64,000 bases of DNA from Saccharina japonica (Eukaryota; Sar; Phaeophyceae; Laminariales; Laminariaceae), in the NCBI GenBank assembly GCA_008828725.1, contig MEHQ01004066.1:491868-555867 (forward strand), read 5' to 3'. This document shows, one piece after another, positions 36,617 to 46,151 of this stretch. How positions within the stretch are numbered: position 1 is the first letter of the stretch; each line of letters starts with the position of its first letter. The position numbers and the translations under genes are program-made. The notes under the pieces were generated by a model. It had not been told where the DNA came from, ran no database searches, and saw only the letters and a program-made list of their open reading frames with translations.

Positions 36617-38264
36617 CTCTAGTTAATCTGCTCGGCGAAATCTGCTCGCAGTCGTATTGATAGTAGATAAAGCATGATAGTATAGACATACATAGCTTTA
36701 TCTTCTTTGGTTCGGAAGCTTTCCTCGGCATATCTTGGCACCTCACAGCCACTCTCAGCCTCTAATTGCCGAAGCAGAAGTAACTTGCTTCCCGAAGTTC
36801 TTTCTTTGCTTTCTTTTTTCTTCGCATGTTCGCGATTAATTACTTGCTTTGCATCCAGCTTTTTTTCATGTTTTTGTGCTCGTGCTTGAACACGGCAACG
36901 GGGAGGAGCGCGGCCCTATCGCGGGTATCGGCGGGCGCTGCCCAGTAGAGGGAGGGTCGGCAGGAGCGCGGTCGCCGTTTTCGTGGCTAGGCTTCGCGTG
37001 TCCATCGAGAGGTGGTCGCGAGGGGGCAGGGAGCTTACGAGGCTGAAAGAACCTCAGACGTTCGAAGTTTTTTTCGCGTGATTTCTTCATGCTCCAGGCA
37101 TGCTCCCATAAAAATACTGCTGTACGTTTGTTTTTCGTTCATGTTTGTGTATACTGCAGTACAATACAGCAGTGAGTGGTAGGCGGGTACTATACGTTCG
37201 GTTGTACGTATGTACAGCAGTAGGTGTTGCAGCGCAGCGCTGTTGGGTGCCGTGCGGTTCCGTGGCCTACTGCCGTGCGGACAGTGCTGTACCGTGATGT
37301 GCCTTCTCTTCTTCAGTAAATCTTACAGCAGTAGTAGTACGAGTGTCGTTTCTTCCATAATGTGACATGTTCATATCGTGCATGAGTGAGTACGTTTTAC
37401 GATACAGCGGTAGGCGGGTGCTATAATAACGTTCAGTTAGTTGCGTACAGCAGTAAAAAATAGTTGGCTGCATTGAACCAAGAATTTCTGTTGGCATTTT
37501 TAAGTCGGTCCTTCCTTGCACCACATCGTGGACCTCTTTTGCCCCTTTCCTTTCGCGAGCGTAGCGGGCGGAGCGGAGCTTTTTGCCTTCTTCGCGATCT
37601 TTTTTCGTGTTGAAATATACTGTAGATATTCCCATTATCGTTTCTGTCCTGTATTTGCCGTCATACATATATAGGAGCTCTTGGCATTATCAAGTCGCCA
37701 GTTGCAGCCAGAATAATATTTGTTTCTGTTTTACGCTTTTCACATTCGGTTCCATTCTTCCTTCCGCGAGCGGAGCGGGCAGCGTTAGCCGCCCGCGCAG
37801 CGGAGCCCTTGTACCTTCCTAAGATAGCTTCCTCTCTGCTCCTGCGCAGAGCTTACAAGTATCAACGCTACAAGCAGCTACTCCATACAAAAAAAAAACA
37901 GCACAGGCAGCATTGGGCACCTTGAGCTAGTCTTTCTCCCGCTTGGCCGACCTTGACGATTACGAAGAGACCTGCAGCCACCGCTTCATCGGTGTTCCTC
38001 TTGCCGCCTGTCGACCTAAATACAGCCGAAGGTGAGAATCAGCAGGGTATTCGTACGTTGGAACGAGTTGGGTGGTATTTCACTCTGTCGGGCCGTCAAA
38101 CAATGAACATGTTCTTTATATTGACACTAATCATATCCATACGACGGCATCAACAAAGAGAACGCACCGGTGAAGAATGCAACAGAGCTGGAGTCCGTAG
38201 GATATGCACAATTGGTTGAACATTCAGATTACACTACTCGTCCTCTTCTTCGTGTTGCTTCGTC

Positions 38265-38579
38265 CGTGCAGCAGGTATATGTTCCTCTTGGGCACGTGTG
38301 CTTTTCTCTAGGGGCGCTTCTGTCCCCCTGCGTCATTTGTATTCTGTTTCATTTCATAATTCGTTTTTTATTGTGTATTGTTTCTATTTTGCGGTTGGGC
38401 TCGGGTCGTTGTGTTCTCGTACCCGGTACGTTCACAGCTCACTTGCTTTACCCATTCATTTGCGTTTATTTGTTTTGGTTTTTCTCTGTTTCACAGCCTG
38501 TGACCACATAATTTATATCTCTCTAGGATTATAAATCAGACAGACACTGGGTGTACTGATGTGGTTGGGTAGAAATAAC
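38265..38579 (+). repeat. Dispersed ~320-bp repeat (family 2), copy 3
   Basis: Third copy of the family at 12067-12384, with CGTGCAGCAG at the start, CTGCGTCATTTGTATTCTGT, GTTCTCGTACCCGGTACGTT, TCTCTCTAGGATTA and a GGGTAGAAATAAC end. It is closer to copy 1 than to copy 2. Confidence 0.75.
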
Positions 38580-39389
38580 GAGTTTAATATGAAGACGACA
38601 CACACAGCAGTTCAGAATACCTAATCAGAAACAGGCTACTAAGAAAGTCAGGCTGAGGTTTAGGGGAAAATAAAAAATTATGGAGTCGTTATCTTGAAAG
38701 TGGTGTGGAAAGCACCCTCTCTCAAAATAAACAATCAAGCCTGGATCAGATTTCCTGTTTATTGTTAGGTGTCCTGTTGTACTACTTACTACACTGCCGC
38801 TGTAGCGATACACCGAACTAAGCCAGAGCTAGGCCGGTATAGCGGACATATATATATTTTTAAAGGGGTACACCCCTCCCCAAATTTGCCACAAAGGGGG
38901 CACATCGTTTTTCGCCAACGGGGATGACTAGGTTATCCTTCAGTTCGACTCCAATACAAACATTGCAGCGTTTGGCGAGCTCCTTGGACACCTCCCAACC
39001 GAGAGTTTGTCTTTTGCTCGAGTGTATACCGGGTCAACGAGAGTGGTCAAGAGTGGGGCGTGATAATTTACCCCTTTTGACATGCCTACGCGAGGGTATA
39101 CTACGTCGTATCTACGTAATAGTTTGAGAAGTTCCCCTTCGACAATTCATCATCAAACGTGATCAGCATACATGTATACGTGGTCAGCATACTACAGAGC
39201 TGGGTTCGTGGTGAGGCCATGATGATACATGATGCGACAAAACCGCGAGTGACACCCATGTTGTGCAGCCCTGTCGGCCCCAGGTCACGCAGAAACATAT
39301 ATCCAAGACTATTATTTCAAGGGTATGTTAGATACGGTACGTACATAGGTATACCCGGGTAGAATACCCGGGTATGTACTTTAGCTAAC

Positions 39390-39770
39390 CACTTAGGTGC
39401 GTTAGGTACGGACCCCGATACCTTGCTTAAGTGTTAGGTACGTTAGGTGCGGACTCGATACCTTACCTAAGTTTCAAGTGCGATAGGTACGCCGCTCGAT
39501 ACCGTACCCGGGTATCGGGTATACACGTCGACAAAATACTCGGGTTTAGGTACGAGCTCAGGGACGACCTCAATACCTTACCTAAGTCTTAGGTACGTTA
39601 GGTACAGGCCTCAACACCTTACCTAAGTTTTAGGTGCGTTAGGTACGGACCTCAAAGCCTTACCTAAGTTTTAGGTACGTTAGGTACGGATATCAATACT
39701 TACCCGGATATCAAGTATACCCATTGACAAAATACCCGGGTATAGGTTCGAGCTCAGATACCTTTCCTGA
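39390..39770 (+). repeat. ~41-bp minisatellite with higher-order structure
   Basis: Units run ACCTAAGT, TTAGGTACGTTAGGTACGGA, CTCAATACCTT. After a few units each block ends with a linker holding TATACAC or TATACCC, GACAAAATAC and CGGGT, then the array restarts. Two such blocks are visible, giving a repeat of repeats. Confidence 0.8.
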
Positions 39771-39894
39771 AATGTGCATGTAATAATAAGCAAAGTGCAA
39801 TGACGTCATCTGCGAGAGACGAAAAAAAACTCAAAATGTGGAATTGGAATAGTAAATTGCAAAGTACTCACAGCTGGCGTATTGTTTTTTTCCA

Positions 39895-40830
39895 GGGCCT
39901 TCCTCCGGAAAATTCTCGCGGGAAAATTCCCGCAGGATTTCACGGCAATTGGGCTTTTTTCCGTTCCCGTGCAAATATCGTTCCCGTGATCTCACCCAAA
40001 CACTTCCCGAAGAAATCTGGATAATCCCGTTCCCACCCAAACAGATTTCGTGGGACTAGCTGATTTCCCGTGGTTTCCGCGGGAAATTCCCGTGGAAATC
40101 TCGACTTCCCGATTCCCGTGCAAACCAAAACTGTTGAAAAAAAGACATTTCCGCGGGAACTATTCCCGTGTCTTCAGCGTGCACGGGATAACCAAACGGG
40201 ATCAGCACGTACACCGAACGACGCCTCGAGTACTCGTAGATTGTTAGTGTGTGTGGTTTTTTTTGCTGAGTTTTTTTTAGTGTTTAAACGTTTAAACACT
40301 TCGTGCAGTTCAATCACGCACCAACACTCGGAAAAATAAACGAACGAAAAACCGGGGCTGTTATCCGGGTATCCCCTGGGCATCCCCGGAAATCTTCCAG
40401 ATGGATCCCTGTGCGTCATGGATAACGTTCTTACATTTCTCTTGGACGCTGTTCTTTAATGTGTCTGCGCATCATTCAATGTCCCACGACACCTTCAACG
40501 GTCACAGTGGCTCATTCACGTCCCGTGAATCCCCGTGGGGGATGTTTACAAAAGTCCCGTGAATTATCGTGGTGGCTGCTTCCCGCGGGGAGATTTCCCG
40601 TGGTGGCTTGTTCTTGCGGGAATAATTTCCGTGGTGGCCGGTTCCCGCGGGAATATTTCCCGTGGTGATCGGTTCCCGTACAAAAATCCCGTGAATTACC
40701 GTGGTGGCTAGTTCCCGCGGGAAGGGTTCCCGTGGAGGTCAGTTCCCGTCCAAAAAAACCCGTGCATTCCCGTGGTGTCGTAGTTCCCGCGGGAAAAGTT
40801 CCCGAGGTGAAAAGCCGTTCCCGAGGACGA
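39895..40830. repeat. Cluster of TTCCCGCGGGAA-type palindromes
   Basis: Dense short inverted motifs of the form TTCCCGYGGGAA. Three exact 12-bp palindromes TTCCCGCGGGAA lie at 40642, 40712 and 40784, about 71 bp apart, embedded in imperfect units with CGTGGTGG and TTCCCGTGG. Looser copies lie between 39910 and 40170. No gene was found inside. Confidence 0.75.
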
Positions 40831-43204
40831 CCCTGGTTTTTTCAACAGAGTGTTGGCGATAGAAGCAACCAAAACAAAACTTTCCTTCCCTTTATGATTT
40901 CGGTGTGTTTGCGATAGAAGTAAAACAAATCCTGCAGGCGACGCGGCAATGCGGAGGCAATGCGGCAAACGCAAGTATCGAATGTAGCTGCATCGGCAGT
41001 ATGCTTAAACGTCCTGAGAAACAAACATGACACGTGGAAATGTTGATTGACTGAATGTGCGACACGCTAACGCAGCACAAATAACCTATTTTCAAAGGAG
41101 TGATAACGTCGACCTGAAGTCACGACGATATGTTTGCTTGAAGCATATTAAGTCAATGCACACGCTGTACGCATCGTACATGATATAGTTTGATATGAAC
41201 AGTACTCTCCGCACTCGATATTCACCACTTTTGATTGCGCTACCGGTCAAAACAAATGCCCACCTAGTTATGTTCATCTCGGGCTCTTAAAAACCGCACC
41301 CCCTACCTATATTACAAAATGCACTCTGCCTTCGGCCCTCAGCCGATTTGTGTCGTGGCAATGCTCGTCCGGTACACAGCAGTTCATGTGCCCTCCGACC
41401 TTGGTACTTTAATACCTAATCATGTTTGGCTTTGCGTGCCTCCTCGTTCATCTCGTGCCCAGTTGATACCGCACGCTGGCGAACTTAAAAAGATATCGAT
41501 GTCATTGATGAATCCGCAGCTACACTGTGCCGCCCGCTGATCGCGAGAAGGTTGATGCTGTGCACACTGAATACTAAAACTGAACGTCGACAGCGATTCA
41601 ACGAGCCAAGTCTCTGCCACGCGTGGCACCTGCCGGGCCTCCTTTTCCCACTGGAGCACATATTATATCCTCATGGGCGCATCGTTCGCTCGGGCACATC
41701 TTAGCGCGTCCCTGACGTTGGTATGGCGATGGTATTAGCGTCATCACTCGTGAGACGCGTGATGTGTGTAGCTTGTATCGTGTTAGCCCGAATAGGGTAG
41801 ATACATCCGTGGAACCAGACAGGCCCTCGCTCGAACACGTGAAACTGAAAGGCGTAAGGCGGGTTAGTTTTTCTTGCTGTCGAACACTACCAGGTAGACC
41901 TCGAAGTGGCCGGCCATATAGTTCAAAGTCGGAACAACCGCGTTTGCTCACAGTGTGTATCCGCGACGAAGTTTCACTTCAGTGAGAGCTTAGGAAAAGG
42001 GAGAGTGCTTCCCAGGTACGACCAGCGTCATTGATATGGGCCTGAACTTAAAGCGTGACGGGCATGTTTACTACGTTGGCAGTCGACTCAAACGAATCAA
42101 AAGCGGAACAGTAAGATATAGGAGAAATCCAGTCCAGATACAAAAACCCGTTACCCAACCGTACAAAAACGACTGCTTCACACTGGCAAACATATCATAT
42201 GAAGGCAAGAGCAAGGATTGCGTTTGACTGTCGAACTCTAAACCCTGGCTGAGCTAATAGGGTGAACACGTAGAAAGAGAAATGGTGGTCCCGTATCCGG
42301 CACTGGATAAGATTTTACTTGCAGGGCCCCGTGTACCAGCTGTTGATACCCCTCCCGTTACCGCATTGGTGTTATCACTACCGTGACATGTATTCTACCT
42401 AAAAAAGCAGATGCCTATATACATACCTGGTACTGTTATTCACCCCGTGTGCCGCAAGCACGTCTATAAACAAGAATGCCAGCGGCAAAACATTTTTTTG
42501 CGTGGAAATCTTCTGGCAGGCCCCAGGGGTCAGTCATTGAGTGAGCCTGGATGTGAGGATAGTTCTGCAGCCTTCCTCGCTTCTTCTCTCAGCAACGATT
42601 GCCGGATCTTCGAATAGATTTACCCACAACATCGGCCGCCGATGCTACAGTAGAATAACCTAGGACAATAGCTCAGGATGCAGGATCGTCGTGCCAGAGG
42701 TGGCGACGAACACGAAGATGCCACATAAATAATGGCAGCCCTAAGTATTGTACTGAAAAGCGAGACAACTCACTCGGGCACAAAACCCAGCCAATCGGCA
42801 TGCGAAGTTGCGGCCGTCGATTCATGCAACGATACGACACCGAACAGACGAAACTGTTATCAAGTTTCGCGCCCTGCGTGAATTTGAACTATCGCGCTGA
42901 TGCGGCTAACCTTCGGTATCTATGGATGAAGCGGTGCCAGTCCCATTTATTTCGTACGGGCCGAGTTTACTCATACACTTACACGTACCGGCAGCATAAA
43001 CATATCAAACGAAAATAAGACTAATATTGAGCTCACTTGACCCCCGCACCCCCGACGACAAACCTCCTTGGAACGACCAATAGTGTATTGCGACAGCCGC
43101 AGTGGTACGGGTTTCTATACCCTATTCCTTTCGTATGCCTATGTGTCGGGAGGCCTTCTCCATTTCCTCACAGTCTTCTTCGCCGACTTCGCCAAGCGTA
43201 TGTG

Positions 43205-43906
43205 TTACCCATGACGAGTGCTACGATAGAAGTAGAGGTATACCTTATTTTGGCTAAAACGTTTCCTTGAAAACGGGACTCCTTCACCCAAACTCGTCGG
43301 AATTTCATTCTTGTGGTGTTGCAATGCCTTTCGTTGTTTCCTCGGGCCATGAGACTGCTCATCGCGTACGAAGCACTTTTGTTTTTCTCCGAAAACAGTT
43401 TTTGGGTGAGTTATGGAGCTCTCCAACTTCAGAAGTAACAGTGCGCACCTCTGCCGTAGCATGCGTCCCATGCAAACGCCATGCAAACGCCATCGATAGC
43501 ATGCGCCGTGGGTTTTGATAATACGCTTGTTATCACTCCGCACACCGTATGGGAGAAGTCTAGGCGCCACACACGAACCAACCCATCGACTACAGCCGCC
43601 GTCGGGGACAGTAGCCATGATAATCTTGACCACTAGCTTGTCGTAGCAGCGAGTATACTTTTCGCTGTAATAGCTTAAACGCGAAAAAACGTTCCCCATG
43701 CTACCGCGCAACATTGTTGCGGAATAGCAGAAGGTGAAACGTCGTAGACGTGGACCCCGAAGTCTGGTGTTGCTTCGTTGGCTGCCATGCAGAAGCACGG
43801 GGAGATGGCTCAAAACACAAAACCTAAATACTTCCCTGGTAGTGCTATCCAGCCGCAAAGATAGATCGAAATTGCCAAAGCAAAGGATTAAACAAACGTA
43901 AATCAT
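43205..43906 (-). CDS. Orphan 233-codon open frame overlapping a dispersed repeat
   Basis: An uninterrupted minus-strand frame without a recognised domain. Its 3' third overlaps the family 3 repeat at 43270-43480, so if real it may belong to a mobile element rather than a host gene. Confidence 0.18.
   Translation of the reverse strand: MIYVCLILCFGNFDLSLRLDSTTREVFRFCVLSHLPVLLHGSQRSNTRLRGPRLRRFTFCYSATMLRGSMGNVFSRLSYYSEKYTRCYDKLVVKIIMATVPDGGCSRWVGSCVAPRLLPYGVRSDNKRIIKTHGACYRWRLHGVCMGRMLRQRCALLLLKLESSITHPKTVFGEKQKCFVRDEQSHGPRKQRKALQHHKNEIPTSLGEGVPFSRKRFSQNKVYLYFYRSTRHG
43270..43480 (+). repeat. Dispersed ~200-bp repeat (family 3), copy 2
   Basis: Matches 16020-16215 in order: CGGGACTCCTTCACCCAAA, GGAATTTCATT, GGCCATGAGACTG, TTTTTGGGTGAGTTA. 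The minus strand of 51400-51605 is a third, more diverged copy. Confidence 0.55.
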
Positions 43907-44672
43907 TATATGCCAGCGTTACCCACCTGAACCAGCATTCCTCTGTGTCCTCGTCACTGCAAGCCCCTAAGTCCGTGCCAGCAACCACGGCCCTTGCTCG
44001 AAATCACTGTTCGTTATATCTATAGTGACGTCGCATCAGAGTGCACTGACGCCATCGAGCTTTGGACTATAAATGAATCGGACCCCGGGAAGAATGACCC
44101 CTTTCCAGTAGATATCCTTCCTAGCGTATTCGACGAGCTCGGCAAGTCTAGCGGCCTTTCCTGTCTTCCAAGGTTAGCCTCCGTGCCAGTGGAGGTTCGC
44201 CTTGTCTCGGTTTTATGGACATTGACCCTGGCGTGCGATTGTCCACGCTACCCTGGCCCGCGGTGGTATCCCCTTGTGCCGGTTCTCTTACATAATTTCT
44301 TTATTGCTTAGTTTGGCAAACTATGCTATTTGGTTTTCCTCTCTCAGCAAGGTATATGTCCCTTCTTGGCGGTTGCAGGGGTGTTTCGATCGACGCTTTT
44401 TTGTCTGCGTACAAGACGTTTGCACGACAAAGGAGGACCCTTTCCATAAAGCAAACCAACCTTTGCGTGCAGTTCTTCTTGTTACGCCAACATGCCTCCT
44501 CGTGCCATGTACGCGTATATGTTTGAGTTGAGAATGTGTCAACCCGTCATTTCTTGCTGGTGGTTTCATAAACGGCGGATGTGCACAGCTCAGGTCAATA
44601 TCTCCCTCTTTCTGTGCCCACCCCCCTTCCTCAGTCGCTCCAGGCATTTTTCCGCCGCGACCCACGTCGGAG

Positions 44673-46151
44673 ATGGTCGACTGCGCGCATCAATCGTGCA
44701 TGGCGAACGCGGGTTTCAATGTTAAAGGCATCACGAAGGCGCTGTACTGCAAACAGCATGCTGAGGAGGGTATGGTGTACGTCAATGGCAAGCGCTGCTC
44801 GTATGCTCCCTGCACAACGAGGCCGAGTTTCAGTGTCGAAGGCAGCAGGGTGGCAAGCTACTGCAAGCAACATGCTCATGACGGCATGGTACACGTCAAT
44901 GGTAAGCACTGTTCGTATGCCTCCTGCAGGACGAGGCCGAACTTTAATGTGAAGGGCAGCAGGACAGCGATGTTCTGCAAGCAACATGCTCATGGCGGCA
45001 TGGTATACATCAATGGCAAGCACTGTATGTATGCCTCGTGCACGAAGAGGCCTAGTTTCGATGTTGAGGGCAGCAAGACAGCAAAGTACTGCAAGGAACA
45101 CGCTCATGACGGCATGGTGAACGCTATATGCCAGCGTTGCTCACACGACTCTTGCACGAGGGTACCGAGCTTCAACGTTGAGGGAAGGAAGAAAGGCGTG
45201 TATTGCCAAGCACATGCCAAGGGTGGCATGGTAAGGGTTTTTGGTAGAGACTGCGCACATAGTTCCTGCTCGCGGATACCATATTTCGCTATCGAAGGCG
45301 TTAAGAAGGCGGAGTACTGTAAAGAACATGCTGATCAGGGTATGGTGAACGTCGTCACCAGGCGCTGTTTGCATGACTTTTGCATGAAGGACCCCTCATT
45401 CAATTTCGAGGGCCGCACGACGGCGGTGTACTGCAAAGAACATGCTGGTGACAGCATGGTACACGTCTATAGCAGGCAGTGCTCGTACAACCGTTGTACC
45501 AAACGACCAACGTTTAATTTCGCGGGCAATAAGAGGCCCGAGTACTGCAAGCAACACTCTGAGGTCGGCATGGTGGACGTCCACGGCAAACAGTGCTCCC
45601 ATGATGCCTGCACGAGGATCCCAGGCTATAACATCGATGGCAGCAAGACGGGAGTTTACTGCAAGCAACACGCTGAGAATGGCATGGTTAACGTTGTCAG
45701 TAGGCGCTGTTTACATGCCTCTTGCACGAAGGAGCCGAGCTTTAATGTCGAGGGAAGCAAAATGCCCGACTACTGCAAGGGGCATGCTCAGGACGGCATG
45801 GTAGACGTTCGTAAAAAACGTTGCTCTCATGAATCCTGCATTCGGCGGCCGAGCTGGGGTGTTCTGACCAGTGGGGCCGCCACTGTGTGCAGGCGGCACA
45901 AGGGCGACATCTTGACCGGTCCAGTGGTAAACTTCAGAGCATGTTGCAAGTTCGCTGGCTGCAGTAAAGAATCGAAGTGGGGTTTGAGCGGGAAGCAACC
46001 GAGCCACTGCCACGAGCATGGCCCTTTCCAAGACGGGCTCGTTAGGACAATCTCTGTGAAACAACCTGGCCTCGACAGGAGTTCAGCTGGTCCATCATAC
46101 GGGCCCGTCGGGGGCCTATCGCTCCGCGTGAAAACTGAGTGCTTATTTTGA
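44673..46151 (+). CDS. EsV-1-7 repeat protein, 10 canonical plus 2 divergent repeats
   Basis: A 492-residue single-exon paralogue of the minus-strand gene at 28499-30268. Residues 4-383 are ten 38-residue repeats that keep C-x4-C-x16-C-x2-H-x12, with recurring PSFNVEGSK, YCKQHA and GMV cores. Repeats 2-4 share an NGKH/NGKR tail and look recently duplicated. Repeats 11 and 12 (about residues 384-450) drift strongly but still keep the three Cys and one His, unlike the last repeat of the sister gene, which loses them. A 40-residue non-repeat tail follows. No signal peptide or intron is seen; the ATG sits three codons before the first Cys. Metal binding is expected from the ligands but is inference; the family is associated with developmental regulation in brown algae through IMMEDIATE UPRIGHT. 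Confidence 0.93.
   Translation: MVDCAHQSCMANAGFNVKGITKALYCKQHAEEGMVYVNGKRCSYAPCTTRPSFSVEGSRVASYCKQHAHDGMVHVNGKHCSYASCRTRPNFNVKGSRTAMFCKQHAHGGMVYINGKHCMYASCTKRPSFDVEGSKTAKYCKEHAHDGMVNAICQRCSHDSCTRVPSFNVEGRKKGVYCQAHAKGGMVRVFGRDCAHSSCSRIPYFAIEGVKKAEYCKEHADQGMVNVVTRRCLHDFCMKDPSFNFEGRTTAVYCKEHAGDSMVHVYSRQCSYNRCTKRPTFNFAGNKRPEYCKQHSEVGMVDVHGKQCSHDACTRIPGYNIDGSKTGVYCKQHAENGMVNVVSRRCLHASCTKEPSFNVEGSKMPDYCKGHAQDGMVDVRKKRCSHESCIRRPSWGVLTSGAATVCRRHKGDILTGPVVNFRACCKFAGCSKESKWGLSGKQPSHCHEHGPFQDGLVRTISVKQPGLDRSSAGPSYGPVGGLSLRVKTECLF

Larger units (their letters stand above)
30269..44672. other. Gene-poor spacer between the two EsV-1-7 genes
   Basis: No gene model could be supported across 14.4 kb. It carries three inverted-repeat elements, one family 2 and one family 3 repeat, a minisatellite, a palindrome cluster and two long orphan frames, all listed. 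Between 32810 and 33010 the short string GTACTGG recurs several times. I see nothing assignable in the rest. Confidence 0.5.

Noticed and set aside
39390-40830. CRISPR-like array from regular short repeats.
   Set aside because: Repeats are degenerate, adjacent or palindromic without unique spacers, there are no cas genes, and the genome is eukaryotic.
44631-45804. Open frames on the minus strand and in another plus frame across the second EsV-1-7 gene.
   Set aside because: Shadow frames of the tandem repeat, without the conserved C-x4-C-x16-C-x2-H pattern.
28499-46151. Integrated phaeovirus, because EsV-1-7 repeats also occur in EsV-1.
   Set aside because: No capsid, polymerase, helicase or other core viral gene was seen nearby, and flanking DNA is intron-rich host-like sequence.
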